Assembly: GCA_020796225.1 (NCBI GenBank)
Contig: CM036765.1
Span: forward strand, 31,834,066-31,898,065
Source of the DNA: Arion vulgaris
Taxonomy: Eukaryota; Mollusca; Gastropoda; Stylommatophora; Arionidae
DNA: 64,000 nt
Direction: 5' to 3'
Part shown: in pieces, positions 20,563 through 31,832 of the stretch
How the letters are laid out: every line of letters begins with the position of its first letter
Position numbering within the stretch: position 1 is the stretch's first letter
Notes under the pieces: generated by a model
The model's database searches: none
Told to the model about the DNA's origin: nothing
What the model saw: only the letters and a program-made list of their open reading frames with translations
Program-made: the position numbers and the translations under genes

Positions 20563-21635
20563 TAGTAAGTACATCTTGAAAAATAAACTGTATATTAAAT
20601 CTTGATTTTTTAAAAACTATTTATAATAAGTGCATCTTGATTCAAAAAACTATTTATAGTAAGTGCATCTTGATTTTTTTAAACTTATTTATAGTAAGTG
20701 CATCTTGATTTTTTTTAAAATATTTATAATAAATATATCTTGATTTAAAAAAAAACTATTTTTAATAAATATATCTAGATTTTTAAAAAATATTTATAAT
20801 AAATATATCTTGATTTTTAAAAACTATTTATAATAAGTATATCTTGATTTTTTAAAAACTATTTATAATAAGTATATTTTGATTTTTTAAAAACTATTTA
20901 TAATAAGTATATTTTGATTTTTAAAAAACTATTTATAGTAAGTATATCTTGATTAAAAAAAACTATTTATAGTAAGTATATCTTGATTTAAAAAAAACTA
21001 TTTGTAGTAAGTATATCTTGATTTTTTAAAAACTATTTATAATAAATATATCTTGATTTTTTAAAAACTATTTTTAATAAATATATCTTGATTTTTTTAA
21101 ATATTTATAATAAATACATCTTGATTTTTTAAAACTATATATAATAAGTACATCTTGATTTTTTTAAAAACTATTTATAGTAAGTATATCTTGATTTTTT
21201 AAAAACTATTTATAGTAAGTATATTTTGATTTTTTTAAAACTATTTATGGTAAGTATATCTTGATTTAAAAACTATTTATAGTAAGTATATCTTGATTTA
21301 AAAACTATTTATAGTAAGAATGTGTTGATTTAAAAACTATTTATAGTAAGTATGTGTTGATTTAAATACTATTTATAGTAAGTATGTGTTGATTTTTACA
21401 AGCTATTTATAGTAAGTATATCTTGATTTTTTAAAAACTATTTATAGTAAGTATATCTAGATTTAAAAACTATTTATAGTAAGTATGTGTTGATTTACAA
21501 GCTATTTATAGTAAGTATGTGTTGATTTACAAGCTATTTATAGTAAGTATGTATTGATTTACAAGCTATTTATAGTACGTATGTGTTGATTTACAAGCTA
21601 TTTATAGTAAGTATGTGTTGATTTGAAATAAAACG
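20563..21635. repeat. 35-bp AT-rich minisatellite, about 31 copies
   Basis: Unit: aagtatatcttgatttttta, then aaaactatttatagt. Left copies vary in A/T run length; right copies share the subtype tatgtgttgatttacaagc. The gradient of subtypes shows local spreading. No coding potential. Confidence 0.92.
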
Positions 21636-21894
21636 GTGTATAGTAATAACTTCCATAGCGCACACGTATTCTTGTATCAACGTATTCCTATCACGTTGTT
21701 ATCTATGCCCAGCACTAACCAAATAGGCAATGTCACGTGATATCTGCGTCTAGCACTAACCACATACACAATGTCACTTTTTCATTGTATAAACTAGCAA
21801 GAGCATTACATCAAGAGGGCGAGAGATCACCCAGGTTGACAATAAAAATGATGGATATGACCACAGCCAGGCTCTAGCCCGGCTGTGATATGAC

Positions 21895-22340
21895 CAACCC
21901 AATAGAGAACAACAGGCTGTCATCTTCCGACTACGAAATGGGCACAACAGGCTGAGGTACCTACCAACTGTTTAACAACTACAAGATAGATACTGGCTTA
22001 TGAACATGTGACACCAGCAAGTTGACAGACAAACACATCCTGCTACATTGTCCAACATACAATGAGCAGAGGAAACGCGTATGGTCAAGATTCATGTCAG
22101 TAGAAGAAAAGCTATATGGAGCTATATATACAGCCTCTATTGATTATCGGTTATTAGTTACTAAACTAACGTCATTTCCCTCCGTGCAGACCCATAAGTG
22201 ATCAGTCTCCCCCGACAAATATCGAAGAGTATGCATACTGATGGTTTCCCTGGCTCGCTGGTTAAACACTCCTCACTCCACCTCTAAGGCATCCAGTTCT
22301 ACTTGTACAACGGGTAACTTCAAAATGATTAAATCGCTGG
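21895..22340 (+). pseudogene. RNase H-type LINE C-terminal remnant
   Basis: Reads RLSSSDYEMGTT, YQLFNNYKIDTG, then CDTSKLTDKHILLHCPTYNE and QRKRVW. The spaced Cys/His pattern (CDTSKxTDKHILLHCP) and preceding RLxxGHN-like region match the C-terminal knuckle downstream of RNase H in such LINEs (compare 47600-47700 and 28480-28640). Several stops. Only the C-terminal part is present. Confidence 0.5.
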
Positions 22341-22483
22341 ATCGATTCAACATCTATTTTAGTTTCTTCATCACAACACAGATTCTAGTTGACCACTAAT
22401 TTCTTTAGAAGTATTTAAATCGTTGTAAGAAAAAGAATATTTCTATATCTATGTATAACACCAACAGTGTAAGCAATATAGTG

Positions 22484-22606
22484 GATATCATGGAAATATA
22501 GTGGATATCATGGAAATATAGTGGATATCATGGAAATATAGTGGATATCATGGAAATATAGTGGATATCATGGAAATATAGTGGATATCATGGAAATATA
22601 GTGGCT
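22484..22606. repeat. 20-bp tandem repeat, about 6 copies
   Basis: Perfect units of gtggatatcatggaaatata. Confidence 0.95.
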
Positions 22607-22995
22607 AAGTAATGCAATACTGGACCCGGCAACGAAGGCAATACAGTCAATAAGAAAATGTTGGATCGGACCAAGAAGAAAATACAGTCAATAATACCAT
22701 GCTGGATATGACAAACGAAGCAAGTATAGTCACCAACAGTTGACACAACCAGATGTCAATTTAATAGATCAAAGCCAGCAAGAGATCGATACAAGCTGAT
22801 TGAAGTGGTGACATCTGTTCAACACATTTCTGCAGCAAAAACGACAACTGTGTATTGCATAATCGACAGTACTACCAAACATGCGACATGTAATTCAGTG
22901 TTCTTCTACACATCTAACGTTCTATATTTAGAAATATTGTCTCTTTATCGGCTGCTGGTTACGTAACCATGCTGTATTTTAGGAAGGGAGGAAGG
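22607..22995. other. No recognisable feature
   Basis: Short diverged repeats of aatacagtcaataa near 22640-22700; otherwise unique, no gene seen. Confidence 0.4.
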
Positions 22996-23235
22996 GGGCG
23001 GAGTCTCTGTGGCTAAGTGGTTAAATATTTGCCTTGCGTTCCGAAGATCGTAGGTTCGAATCTGGACCGTGCCGTTCTGTTCCGGAGTGCATTTTTTTCA
23101 GAAGCCCTAAGATTGTAGCTGAAGATACTGAGTTTGGGCTTTGTGCAATACTCTCGACAGGTGGCGTGTCATTTCTGCGGAGATGGACCGAGAATCCTGT
23201 CTAATAATCAGAAGGGTCCTGACTAATAATCTTAA
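22996..23235 (+). mobile_element. SINE-B copy, full length
   Basis: A box tggctaagtggttaaa and B box taggttcgaatctgg, then body segments tttgggctttgtgcaata and gtcatttctgcggagatgg. This is the best-preserved copy of the family. It lies just downstream of the hAT transposase stop codon. Confidence 0.8.
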
Positions 23236-23273
23236 CGTTTAATTAAAGAAAATTGTAATTACATTTTATATAA

Positions 23274-23684
23274 TTAGTGGGAAATTTGACACTGTATATT
23301 CGCTGCAAGCTGAAGAAATTCTGGCGTGTAACTGGAACAGACTGCTCTTAGTGCATCATCTAAGTGTGAGTCTGTCAGACAGGATCGGTTTGTATCGTTG
23401 ATAATGTTCATCAATAAAAACTAGACTTTACATAGATATGTTGAACCAAAGCACGAATATATTTTCAACGTAACGCCCTAATGAATGGATATATTTTCAG
23501 TGCAACGCACTAATGAATGGATATATTTATTCTTGCCCACCAAAGCCCAAAATATGTCTTAGGTGCCATGGGAGGATTTCAAACATATGTCTTCTTGTAG
23601 ATTTAAGATTTCGAATTCTTCAAGATTATATTTTTCTAAACCTTCATAGACTCTACTTCCAAGTTTAGTTACATCAACAGAAGT
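23274..23684 (-). pseudogene. hAT transposase C-terminal (dimerisation) part
   Basis: On the minus strand, from 23684 down: VTKLGSRVYEGLEKYN, LNLQEDICLKSSHGT, a stop, DIFWALVGKNKY, then after frame changes CFGSTYLC and LTDSHLDDALRAVCSSYTPE and QCQISH followed by taa (stop at 23274-23276). FGSTYLC and LTDSHLDDxLR are hallmarks of the hATC dimerisation domain in hAT transposases of the ZBED5/GTF2IRD2-like class, which cut and paste DNA elements in the nucleus. A 31-bp duplication at 23458-23525 and several frameshifts kill the frame. The gene continues upstream across the SINE at 23685-23943. Confidence 0.8.
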
Positions 23685-23943
23685 CTTCTTTTTCTTCTTC
23701 TTCGCGTTCGTTCTTTACGACCAATTTTAATCACTCATTGTGATATGTTTGATCTTTGCCAAGAACGTGTATACATTGAACATTGGTTTGGTAGACCCCT
23801 AAACGCATAGACTTTACACGTTTAGGACACGTGCATCCGATTTCAGCTAAACCTCCTTAGTCGCCTCTTACGACGTGCTTGGCAGGTAACAGTGGTTCTA
23901 TTCTTTACACCCCAAATTTGGGCCCCGGTAACCACTCGGGCGG
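23685..23943 (-). mobile_element. SINE-C copy inserted in the hAT transposase
   Basis: The 259-bp insert is flanked by atcaacagaagt at 23673-23684 and 23944-23955. The tail at the left is a ttc repeat, (gaa)n on the minus strand. The 5' end at the right reads gggccccggtaaccactcgg. It interrupts the transposase right after the codons FINKPFTSVD, and the reading continues after the duplication. Confidence 0.9.
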
Positions 23944-24395
23944 ATCAACAGAAGTGAATGGCTTATTGATAAACATTATAATTGGCTCAAAAGTTGAAAA
24001 CTGACACAATCTGTGCCCTAACAGTAAGGAGTTCAGGGTGTTTGACAAAATGAATACGATTGCATACACCGCCACTGATAGATTCAACAATAGATTTCCA
24101 ATTTGGAAAGTGAAAAGTGTATTTTCTGTTTAAATGCACAATCCAAAGTTTTAATTTCTTTAGAAAAGCATTAATTGATCATATCATATCTGAGACTGCA
24201 CGATCTTTCCCCTTGTAGCTCGAGGAGTATTAACACATTTAATTTGAATGTAATATCTGTCAAGAAAGCTAAATCTTGTAACCATGATATGACATCAAGT
24301 TTATCATAGTATTGTCCAGGAGATGATTTCAGAAATTCCCTGATCCTAGCTGGAAGACTGCAGAATCGTTCCAATGTCTTTCCTCTACTTATCTA
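23944..24395 (-). pseudogene. hAT transposase middle part
   Basis: From 24395 down: RGKTLERFCSLPARIREFLK, then YDKLDVISWLQDLAFLTDIT, FKLNVLILLELQG, AFLKKLKLW, HFPNWKSIVES and FINKPFTSVD. The order (RGKxLxRF..LxxxIxxFL, WLxxLAFLxDITxxLNxLxLxLQG, FxxKLxLW) is diagnostic of the catalytic/alpha-helical part of ZBED5/GTF2IRD2-type hAT transposases. The upstream WLS expected before RGK is cut away by the RT fragment that ends at about 24400. One or two frameshifts are present. Confidence 0.82.
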
Positions 24396-24840
24396 CCTTC
24401 AATCAAGTGCCATGCCTGCCGGCGTAGGCGATCATGTCTCTCCACAACTCTCTTTGCTTGGTGCATGTAATCAGTTCTGACGTCGATATTTTGTCGAACC
24501 ATGATGTCAGGCCATCCAACATCTTCTCCCTCTGTCTTCCACGATCTCTCCTTCCCTGAATTTTACCTGTAGTCACCAAATGTTCTAAACCTTCTCTTCG
24601 CATTATATGCCCGAAGAACCTTGATTGTCGGATTCTTATTCTTTTGATAAGGTTTCTTTGTGTGCAGGCCTGATTTAAAACCTCCACGTTTGTTTTCTTT
24701 GCTGTCCATGGAATATGTTCAGCATCTGATATCAAAAGATTTTTTAACATTCGATAGCGGGTGCAAGAGGATCTGATGTCATTTTCAATACGAGTTACTA
24801 CTTTCATGAAATGCTCGAATTTCAGCACATTTGTGCATAC
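24396..24840 (-). pseudogene. LINE RT C-terminal region inserted in the hAT transposase
   Basis: An open frame of 141 codons: LKFEHFMKVVTRIENDIRS, then AEHIPWTAKKTNVEVLNQA, the GH motif SRFFGHIMRREGLEHLV, GRRDRGRQREKMLDG, and the ending ELWRDMIAYAGRHGT-stop (stop at 24403). It is a 5'-truncated LINE copy. It separates the N-terminal and middle hAT parts, so it inserted into the older DNA transposon. The intact frame suggests it is younger than most RT remnants here. Confidence 0.8.
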
Positions 24841-25189
24841 ATATTTCTAGTGTATAAATGCAGTGATAAAAGAGAAAGTTTGGAAAGGATTCATCCTTAG
24901 CACAGAGCAAGAAATTCACTGTGTTTACTAGTAATTGCATGTCCCACATACGTTGTTACAGCAACAAGTTTTAAAAGTGGTCAGTTACTCTCCTTCACAA
25001 ATGCAAGGAATACGGTAAAAATATCTTGTCATCTAGTAAGGTCTTTAATGGTAAGAAGTTTTACAAAATCTTCTTTTACTGTAAAATATTTTGTCATCAA
25101 AAAAGTACTTCAAATAAACACACACAACGGTGCAGTGTTCAAAATGTCCGTGATTTCATCTAATTGAAGTTAAAAAATAATTCACACAA
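24841..25189. other. Unassigned, probably decayed hAT interior
   Basis: About 350 bp between recognised hAT pieces. No residues could be aligned by eye. Contains imperfect repeats of aaaatattttgtcatc (25025-25095). Confidence 0.35.
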
Positions 25190-25512
25190 CTACAAGTAGC
25201 AATACAACTGAGACTGCAGATTAGTAGAAACCTGTTTAACCTCTTCTAGCTACAATTTAATAAGACAATTGAAAACTCTGAATGGAAGATATTAGTTCAG
25301 ATTTATCTTTATGATCGTCAAACAGAATTTCAGCTACAATGGCTGTTACCTCTTTAACACTGAAATGTTTATTTCTTTTAGCTAACACATGACAGATTGT
25401 GTAAGAAGCTATTGTCACGTTACTTGATTGCTTAGCAGTCTTTGTCAAAATACACTCTGTTGTACTGCTAATCTGGATTTAAGATCCTTCACTTTATGCC
25501 TCTTTAGTTCAG
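25190..25512 (-). pseudogene. hAT transposase N-terminal part (end of BED finger onward)
   Basis: From 25512 down: SSELKRHKVKDLKSRLAVQQ, then after a frameshift TKTAKQSSNVTIASYTICHV, LAKRNKHFSVKEVTAIVAEI and LFDDHKDKSELISSIQSFQL. LKRH is the last helix of a BED zinc finger. The xASYxxxxxLAKxxKxFxxxE block is the conserved region following it in ZBED5/GTF2IRD2-like hAT transposases. The 5' end is truncated at 25512 by the plus-strand RT fragment that begins at 25510. The methionine at 25448 is not the true start. Confidence 0.78.
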
Positions 25513-26275
25513 AAGACACAGTATTGGTAGCAGAAAATGAACAAGATCTACAAGAATTAGTGGACCAATTGGACAGAACTAGCAAGGAATATGGATTAGA
25601 CATTAACATACAGAAAACAAAAACTATGGTAATCAACAAGGAAATGGAAAAACCTAAAATGAATATAAAAATACATGGAGAATTACTACATCAAGTAAAA
25701 GCTACTCCTATCTCGGTCAGATGATAACGATGATGGCAGATATATAACAGAAATTAAAGAGAGAATAGGAATGGCCAAGGATAATTTCAATAGTATGAGA
25801 AAGTTACTGACATCCAAACAAATCACAAACAGGCTAAAAATTAGAATGATCAAATGCTATATATATCCTATATTAATGTATGGCTCGGAAACATGGACAA
25901 TGAACAAGCAGTTAGAAGACAGAATTGATGCATTTGAGATGTGGATATATAGAAGAATAAGCAGAGTTTCATGGACAGAAAAACAGACAAATAAACAAGT
26001 TTTAGGAAAACTAGGCATGAAGAAACAATTATTAAGAGAAATAAAATTCAGACAAGTAAAGTATTTTGGGCACATAAAAAGACCTGACACTATGATAAAA
26101 CATTTACTAGAGGGGAAAGTTGAGGGAGAAGAGCAAGAGGAAGACCGAGAGATAAGTGGGAGGAAACTTTAAGAAATGGACAGGTTACAGTCTGGCAGTG
26201 TGCAACACCAAGGCGAAAGACAGAGGATGCTGGAGATTCATTGCAGCCAACCTTCGATGTGGAGACGGCACCTGA
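25510..26275 (+). pseudogene. LINE RT from the palm motif to the C-terminus
   Basis: Starts SEDTVLVAENEQDLQELVDQ, in which SED replaces the (Y/F)ADD of RT palm motif C, because the copy is truncated at that point. It continues LDINIQKTKTMVINKE, then after a frameshift near 25722 GMAKDNFNSMRKLL, YGSETWTMNKQLEDRID, KYFGHIKRPD, EEDREISGRK-stop (26170-26172), and beyond it residues ending RCGDGT-stop at 26275. It is nearly identical to 19738-20215, so both derive from one recently active LINE family. Confidence 0.85.
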
Positions 26276-26393
26276 TGATGATGATGAGTTCAGAATTCAC
26301 AGTATATTCACTATTAAAGCTGTTATGATTAGAGAAGTAATGTTGTTCTTAATTACCTTTTACTTTACTAATAGATATACTACCATTACACAA

Positions 26394-26654
26394 TTCTTCT
26401 TCTTCTTCTTCAAACGCTTTATCTCGACCACTTGTTAACCACTCTGTGTGATTTTTATGGGATCTGAGTCTAAGAGCGATTGTACGTTGTGCCAGTTATG
26501 CACCTACAAGTAGGCCAGCATATCCGATTTATGTGCTGCTTTTTATTTACTAGGGTAGCTTCCCTAGGTTCTACATCAGTCGCCTCTAACAACAGGCATT
26601 GTAGGTTGCAGTGGTACTATTCTTTGCTTCCCTTGCTGTCCCCGGAACCACACG
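26394..26654 (-). mobile_element. SINE-D copy, full length, unexpanded core
   Basis: The tail at the left is cttcttcttcttcttc followed by aaacgctttatctcgacc. Then come ccactctgtgtgattt, gttgtgccagttatgcacc, tagggtagcttccctagg, the core, and the 5' end ccggaaccacacggg. The length of 261 bp is the family baseline against which the expanded copy at 8890 is judged. Confidence 0.8.
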
Positions 26655-28077
26655 GGCTCCAGTACACAATAAACACATGAATTTGCTTTGTATTTAATGA
26701 AACAATACTGATCCTTCCATTCAGATTGGTTATCCAATATAGCCTTGTTGCCATTTAGCCATATTTTCAAATGACAGATGATAATAATTAACAAACGTTG
26801 CACTCCTTTTGCAGTTAACACAGATCAAGTTATAATAGCAATTAGAAAGAATTTTTAAACTCGATGATAAATAACACATCGTTCCAACGCTTAACGGTGA
26901 ATGCGATACTCATTCAAACTTAAATCACGAGGTAAATGAAATAATTGGCTCAGATATGTTCATTAGTTGAAGACGTCAGTTTAAAGGTCAAGTTCGCACT
27001 TTGTTCAGTGAAAACGCAATGGATTACAAAAATTTTTTTTTAATTGCAAAAGAGTAAAAAAAAGTGTTCTCGGGAGTGTTGTGAGAAAATAAGGAAACAT
27101 TCTGTTATTCAAAATGTTATTTTTACATTCTTAAAATTCTAATTAACGTTAAAGTCGGCGGAGTAGTTTGGGGCGCCAGAAATGCATAACGTGGGCGCTG
27201 CGCTGCATTGGACAGCCATGACGTGGATAATTATTACACATTCTGTTTTCTCATAATCAAAGACACTCCGGTTAAAATGAACGGTGACCTATGACCGCTT
27301 CAGGCTCGTAAACTATTCAGTTTGAGGCGGTTACTTAGATAATGATTCACGTGGAATTCACGATTTCCTTTGCTACTAAGCTTCATTTGTGTTGTCCTAA
27401 ATAAAGTTGACACACCAGTAGTTAAATAGTCGGTGTTCTCTTTGTGCCAACACTGGCATATATCTTAAATATGGTGTTGCTATGTATGACAATAGTACAC
27501 GAAGAAAGTAAACATTCTGAACCAGTTATGCAAAGATATGTGGTGCAACTTAGAGATTTATACAAATTATTTGTGTAATTGTTTTTGTGCCACTGAAATA
27601 TAATTCTTGTTTTTTACCACATCAATGATGACGTAGTTTACATCAACTTGAATCTATCTTGACTGTTTCTGAAATTCTTACTTGTTCATAAACTATAGTT
27701 CGTTCCAAAATTCGAGAACTTCTTTACCTAACGATATAAAATCATCCACTTGACAAAGATTATTTTTTTTTTTTTTTACATTTTGCTGTTGATAACAGTC
27801 GCGACCTTCGTAAAGTATTTTTTGCTCACCCAAACCTTTAGTGTCATAAGATTTTACTTATTTGTTATTAGTAAAATAACAGCGTTGTTGATTTTGTATA
27901 CATTTAGAACTTTAACATTACGGTAGTCAAGTATTTCTGTAATTACGCATTTACGTGCTCCACATGCAATTCAGCACCAGTGAAAATCGGAATTCTAAAC
28001 TTTGATTATCATTTTGTTGTGCTTATGCAAAATAACATTTTTTTTTAAAACGCCATGTGCATCAATCAAGTTACCTT
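26655..28077. other. Apparently unique DNA, no gene recognised
   Basis: The longest stretch here without visible repeats. Six-frame reading gives only short frames with no recognisable domain. Landmarks: t14 near 27764, and a GC-richer patch at 27150-27240. It could hold distal regulatory or intronic sequence. Confidence 0.4.
27284..27297 (-). promoter_or_regulatory. Possible nuclear-receptor DR1-like site
   Basis: The minus strand reads cggtcataggtca: two AGGTCA-type half sites (the first is CGGTCA) separated by one base, the arrangement bound by RXR/HNF4-type receptors. A single such match is expected by chance in many windows of this size. Confidence 0.2.
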
Positions 28078-28238
28078 TGGCAGAAATCGAATGCACGTGT
28101 CCTAAACGTGTAGAAGTCTATGCATTTAGGGGCTTATCAAACCAATGTGCAACGTATACACGTTCTTGGCAAAGATCAAACATATCACAAAGAGTGATTA
28201 AAATTGGTCGTAAAGAACGAACGGAAAGAAGAAGATGA
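28078..28238 (+). mobile_element. SINE-C 3' part, 5' truncated
   Basis: Carries tgcacgtgtcctaaacgtg, accaatgtgcaacgtata, cacgttcttggcaaagatc and the tail gaaagaagaagatg. Matches 43615-43767. Confidence 0.85.
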
Positions 28239-28439
28239 ACTAAGTTACCTGCCAATTAGTTAAACATGCATTTGTAAGGTGCTGAGGTATATAAGACTGC
28301 CTGCAAAAAATTGCTGTTATGCATCCGGTAGATTTCGTTCAAATTAAACTTAAGGGTGTTCACGAATTTTGGAACGAAATATAGTTTTCTCTTCATCGCA
28401 ATTCATACTTTATTGACAATCAGAAAGTCACAAATACTA

Positions 28440-28780
28440 ACACAGGATGGCTACCAAAATATAAGTATATTAGAACAAGCTGTCATTATGTGCCTCAGGA
28501 AAGAACACAATCGACACCGCATGCACATGAATACAAAATTATATATTGACAATTCAAGCATATGTCTGTGTGTGTAGACAGACACCCCAGACTGCATAAC
28601 CTATACTTCAAGACTCTTCCAAATACGGTATGCTGAGGCAAACTGACTGGCTTAGTGGGACAACACTGAAAAGAAAACTACACCGATCTGTGTGTGTGAG
28701 CTGCAAAATACTGAAGTTTACACGAGCGACATTGGGTATATAGACAATATTTCTAGCTAACGAAAGGAAGGAGGAATTGT
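28440..28780 (+). pseudogene. 3' end of RNase H-type LINE with C-terminal remnant
   Basis: Reads AVIMCLRKEHNRHRMHMNTK, a position equivalent to the RLRTGHNRL region. After decay come residues near 28600-28660 matching the Cys-rich knuckle, and finally the 3' non-coding end tgaagtttacacgagcg and gaaaggaaggagg. Collinear with the minus-strand copy at 47432-47700. Stops throughout. Confidence 0.55.
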
Positions 28781-29470
28781 CCATCGACTGTCACTAACTG
28801 TAATTTGTAATTAAATGTCTTGTTTCCATTAGTATTCTAATGCTGTGTGCATTTATTTTACATTTGGGCATATTTTCTGATAGACTTACACACAGTTTCT
28901 TCATTTCTACACTTACATATACAACAAAAAATAGCATTACTAAATAAGAGATGGAAGCATACCAGGCAGTTATAACAGAAAGAAGACAGATCTACTGCAT
29001 CAATAAAAGTGAAGCTACCACTATCAGCATACTTTCTATGAGGAACGGCTAACAGACAGCGAACTTGTGGATTGGATAACGCTGGACTGGCAATCGTTAC
29101 GCTGCAATTCGTACGGTTCGTTTTTATACATTAAGCAGTGCCAACATGGCACCTTTATTGATACATAAAAACCCACAAAGAAGAACATGAAAATCTTCTA
29201 AGAGGAAAGCACAACCATGAGCATTAACAAGTTCTTCAATAAATCGAAAGATGTCTGACTGGAAGATAAAATTGTTCAAACGGATATTCTGTTGACAGCT
29301 ATCATGGCAGAACATAATGTTATGTTTTCGCAATCTGTATATTTGATTGCGTGTTGCAATCTGTTGTTTCCATAAAAGCGAAATTGCTAAAATAAAAAAA
29401 TGAAACTGAAGCCCACCAAGGATGATTGACAATATAAGGCATTGTTCATTTTGAGAGATTTAAACTTATA
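28781..29470. other. No recognisable feature
   Basis: AT-rich unique sequence. A 102-codon minus-strand frame at 29124-29432 shows no motif I recognise and no gene context, so it is not called. Confidence 0.4.
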
Positions 29471-29473
29471 GAC

Positions 29474-29530
29474 CAGCGGTGGACAGTCTACGGCCCGTGG
29501 ATTAGAGCCGGCACGTCAACACATTTTAGC
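29474..29530 (+). mobile_element. Possible hAT transposon terminus
   Basis: cagcggtggacagtctacgg followed by cccgtgg resembles the CAGxGGTGGxCAxxCTACGGCCCG terminal inverted repeat of ZBED5/GTF2IRD2-class hAT elements, the same class as the transposase at 23274-25512. I could not find the matching opposite end or an 8-bp duplication, so it may be a solo or decayed end. Confidence 0.3.
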
Positions 29531-30332
29531 CGACCCCAGAGTATACCAAACATTACTATACACTTCTATCTCTCAGTTAATCAAAATTAATTTAGGAAGC
29601 AAACACAAATTTCCTTTTTTAAACCAAGTAAAAAAAATGTAATTGTAAATTGTTGAATAATGTCCTTTTAAAATGATTCCTTCAAATCTCTGATCATACA
29701 ACCAAAAATACGCGTTGAACACAAAAATCAGCTCAGATGATGCGGAGACAGTGGCGGTCAAAGTCTTTGATAACAAGCAACTGAGAAGACAGTGGTATCA
29801 GCTACAGTCGGCGCGTCTTTGAGATCAAAAGAGAGATGTTGCGTTGTTAATGTAACCGGTAAACGTAAAGGAAAGAAAGTGTGGTGGTGGAGGTGGATAT
29901 ATGGTTGGTACATAAAGACGGCGTATAAAATTGGTAATAATTTGTTACAAGCTACACAATGGCAATGTTAAGCAGGAAATAACAAGTGGAAAAAGAATAT
30001 ATTAAGGAAAGATGAACTACGGATAATTTCTTTTTTTTTCTATATCGTGAAAACCCTGTGTAAATCTTGATAACACACTGTCCATTGCAGTTAGCCAAAC
30101 ACCACAAAATTAGGCAGGTTTGTGCGGGACGATCAAGTCCAATCTTCTCATGAAATCAGTATTCTACTCATTTATAATTTATTGTCCATTTCACTTTCAT
30201 TATCTCTCCATTCTCTCTTTTTCTCTCTCTTTCTGTGTCCAGTCCGTCCTCCACTTTCCCTCACTAACTCATTTCTATATTATAAGCTCGCGCATGCAAT
30301 TAACTAAATTATGTAAGTTTTTTTTTAATGTG
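29531..30332. other. No recognisable feature
   Basis: AT-rich unique sequence. t-rich and ct-rich patches at 30028-30040 and 30195-30235. No gene signal. Confidence 0.4.
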
Positions 30333-30655
30333 TGAGAGCCTCCTGCCCTTTGCATCCTTGAATTTTTTAATGTTTGAGAGCATCCTGCACTTTGCATCCT
30401 TGAATTTGTTAATGTGTGAGAGTATCCTGCCCTTTGCATCCTTGAATTTTTTAATGTATGAGAGCATCCTGCACTTTGCATCCTTGAATTTTTTAATGTG
30501 TGGGAGCATCCTTGAATTTGTTAATGTGTGAGAGCATCCTTGAATTTGTTAATGTGTGAGAGCATCCTTGAATTTGTTAATGTGTGAGAGCATCCTTGAA
30601 TTTGTTAATGTGTGAGAGCATCCTTGAATTTGTTAATGTGTGAGAGCATACTTGA
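30333..30655. repeat. 28/42-bp composite minisatellite, about 10 units
   Basis: The basic 28-bp unit is atccttgaatttgttaatg plus tgtgagagc. The first four units carry a 14-bp extra block (atcctgccctttgc) making 42 bp. The right half consists of the short form only. The array therefore records a deletion or insertion variant that spread through part of it. Confidence 0.9.
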
Positions 30656-30985
30656 ATTGTTTAGCTCCGGTCATTTTCATATAAAAGATGTCAATCTCAG
30701 TTATAGATTTTTGCAAAATTCCAAACTTTTCTGCAGTCATTGATGATAGTCACTTTTGACATGCTTCTACGGGTCAGATATTGGCAGCAGTTGTACAGTT
30801 ACGTAACATGGAAACAAGAAAAGTAGTTGATTTACTTTAGACCTTGAGGTGGAAGATGTCAATTGTTTAGACTTTTTTCAGCTAAGGAATTGTTGAATAT
30901 TGTTTTGTTTAGTAAAGTGGTTTTGCTGCAGACAACTGTACCACTATGTTGCGCTTTCCAACTACATTTGAAGAAATTTAGCATG
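30656..30985. other. No recognisable feature
   Basis: Unique AT-rich spacer between two arrays. Confidence 0.4.
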
Positions 30986-31311
30986 TGTTTGCTCTAGACT
31001 GTGTTTGCTCTAGACTGTGTTTGCTCTAGACTGTGTTTGCTCTAGACTGTGTTTGCTCTAGACTGTGTTTGCTCTAGACTGTGTTTGCTCTAGACTGTGT
31101 TTGCTCTAGACTGTGTTTGCTCTAGACTGTGTTTGCTCTAGACTGTGTTTGCTCTAGACTGTGTTTGCTCTAGACTGTGTTTGTTCTAGACTGTGTTTGC
31201 TCTAGACTGTGTTTGCTCTAGACTGTGTTTGCTCTAGACTGTGTTTGCTCTAGACTGTGTTTGTTCTAGACTGTGTTTGCTCTAGACTGTGTTTGCTCTA
31301 GACTGTGTTTG
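30986..31311. repeat. 16-bp minisatellite, about 20 copies
   Basis: Near-perfect tgtttgctctagactg units; two copies have gttct in place of gctct. Confidence 0.96.
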
Positions 31312-31474
31312 TCATTCATTTTCACGTTGTTTAAACGCTACATACTGTATATACCTGTCTTTGTTCAATCGCTCATTTACTCAGTATTACCGCAACCTCC
31401 ACACGGCTCTCTCTAGATCTGATTTGATCCTGTCTGGTCTGACCACCTCAAATTTGTAAACTTCCGTACATCGC

Positions 31475-31832
31475 CTCAAACGTTATAGTAACAATCAACC
31501 ATCTTAGCTTGAAATTGTCATAACAAGCGCTATAGTGACAATCAACCATCTTAGACATAACAAGCGCTATAGTGACAATCAACCATCTTAGACATAACAA
31601 ACGCTATAGTAACAATCAACTTAGATGTAACAAACGATATAGTAACAATCAACTTAGACATAACAAACGCTATAGTAACAATCAACTTAAACATAACAAA
31701 CGCTATAGTAACAATCAACTTAGACATAACAAACGCTATAGTAACAATCAACTTAGACATAACAAACGATATAGTAACAATCAACTTAGACATAACACAC
31801 GCTATAGTAACAATCAACCATCTTAGATTGAA
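31475..31832. repeat. 33-bp minisatellite, about 10 copies
   Basis: Unit: acataacaaacgctatag, then taacaatcaacttag. The outer units carry an extra atct (caaccatctta). Both edges read gaaattgtcat, so the array is bounded by a copied flank. Confidence 0.9.

Noticed and set aside
24403..24828. Active LINE reverse transcriptase gene
   Set aside because: Although open for 141 codons, it contains only the C-terminal region. Endonuclease and the YADD palm are absent, as in every RT piece here.
29124..29432. 102-codon minus-strand frame as a gene
   Set aside because: No recognisable domain, no codon or splice context, and the length is within chance for AT-poor patches.
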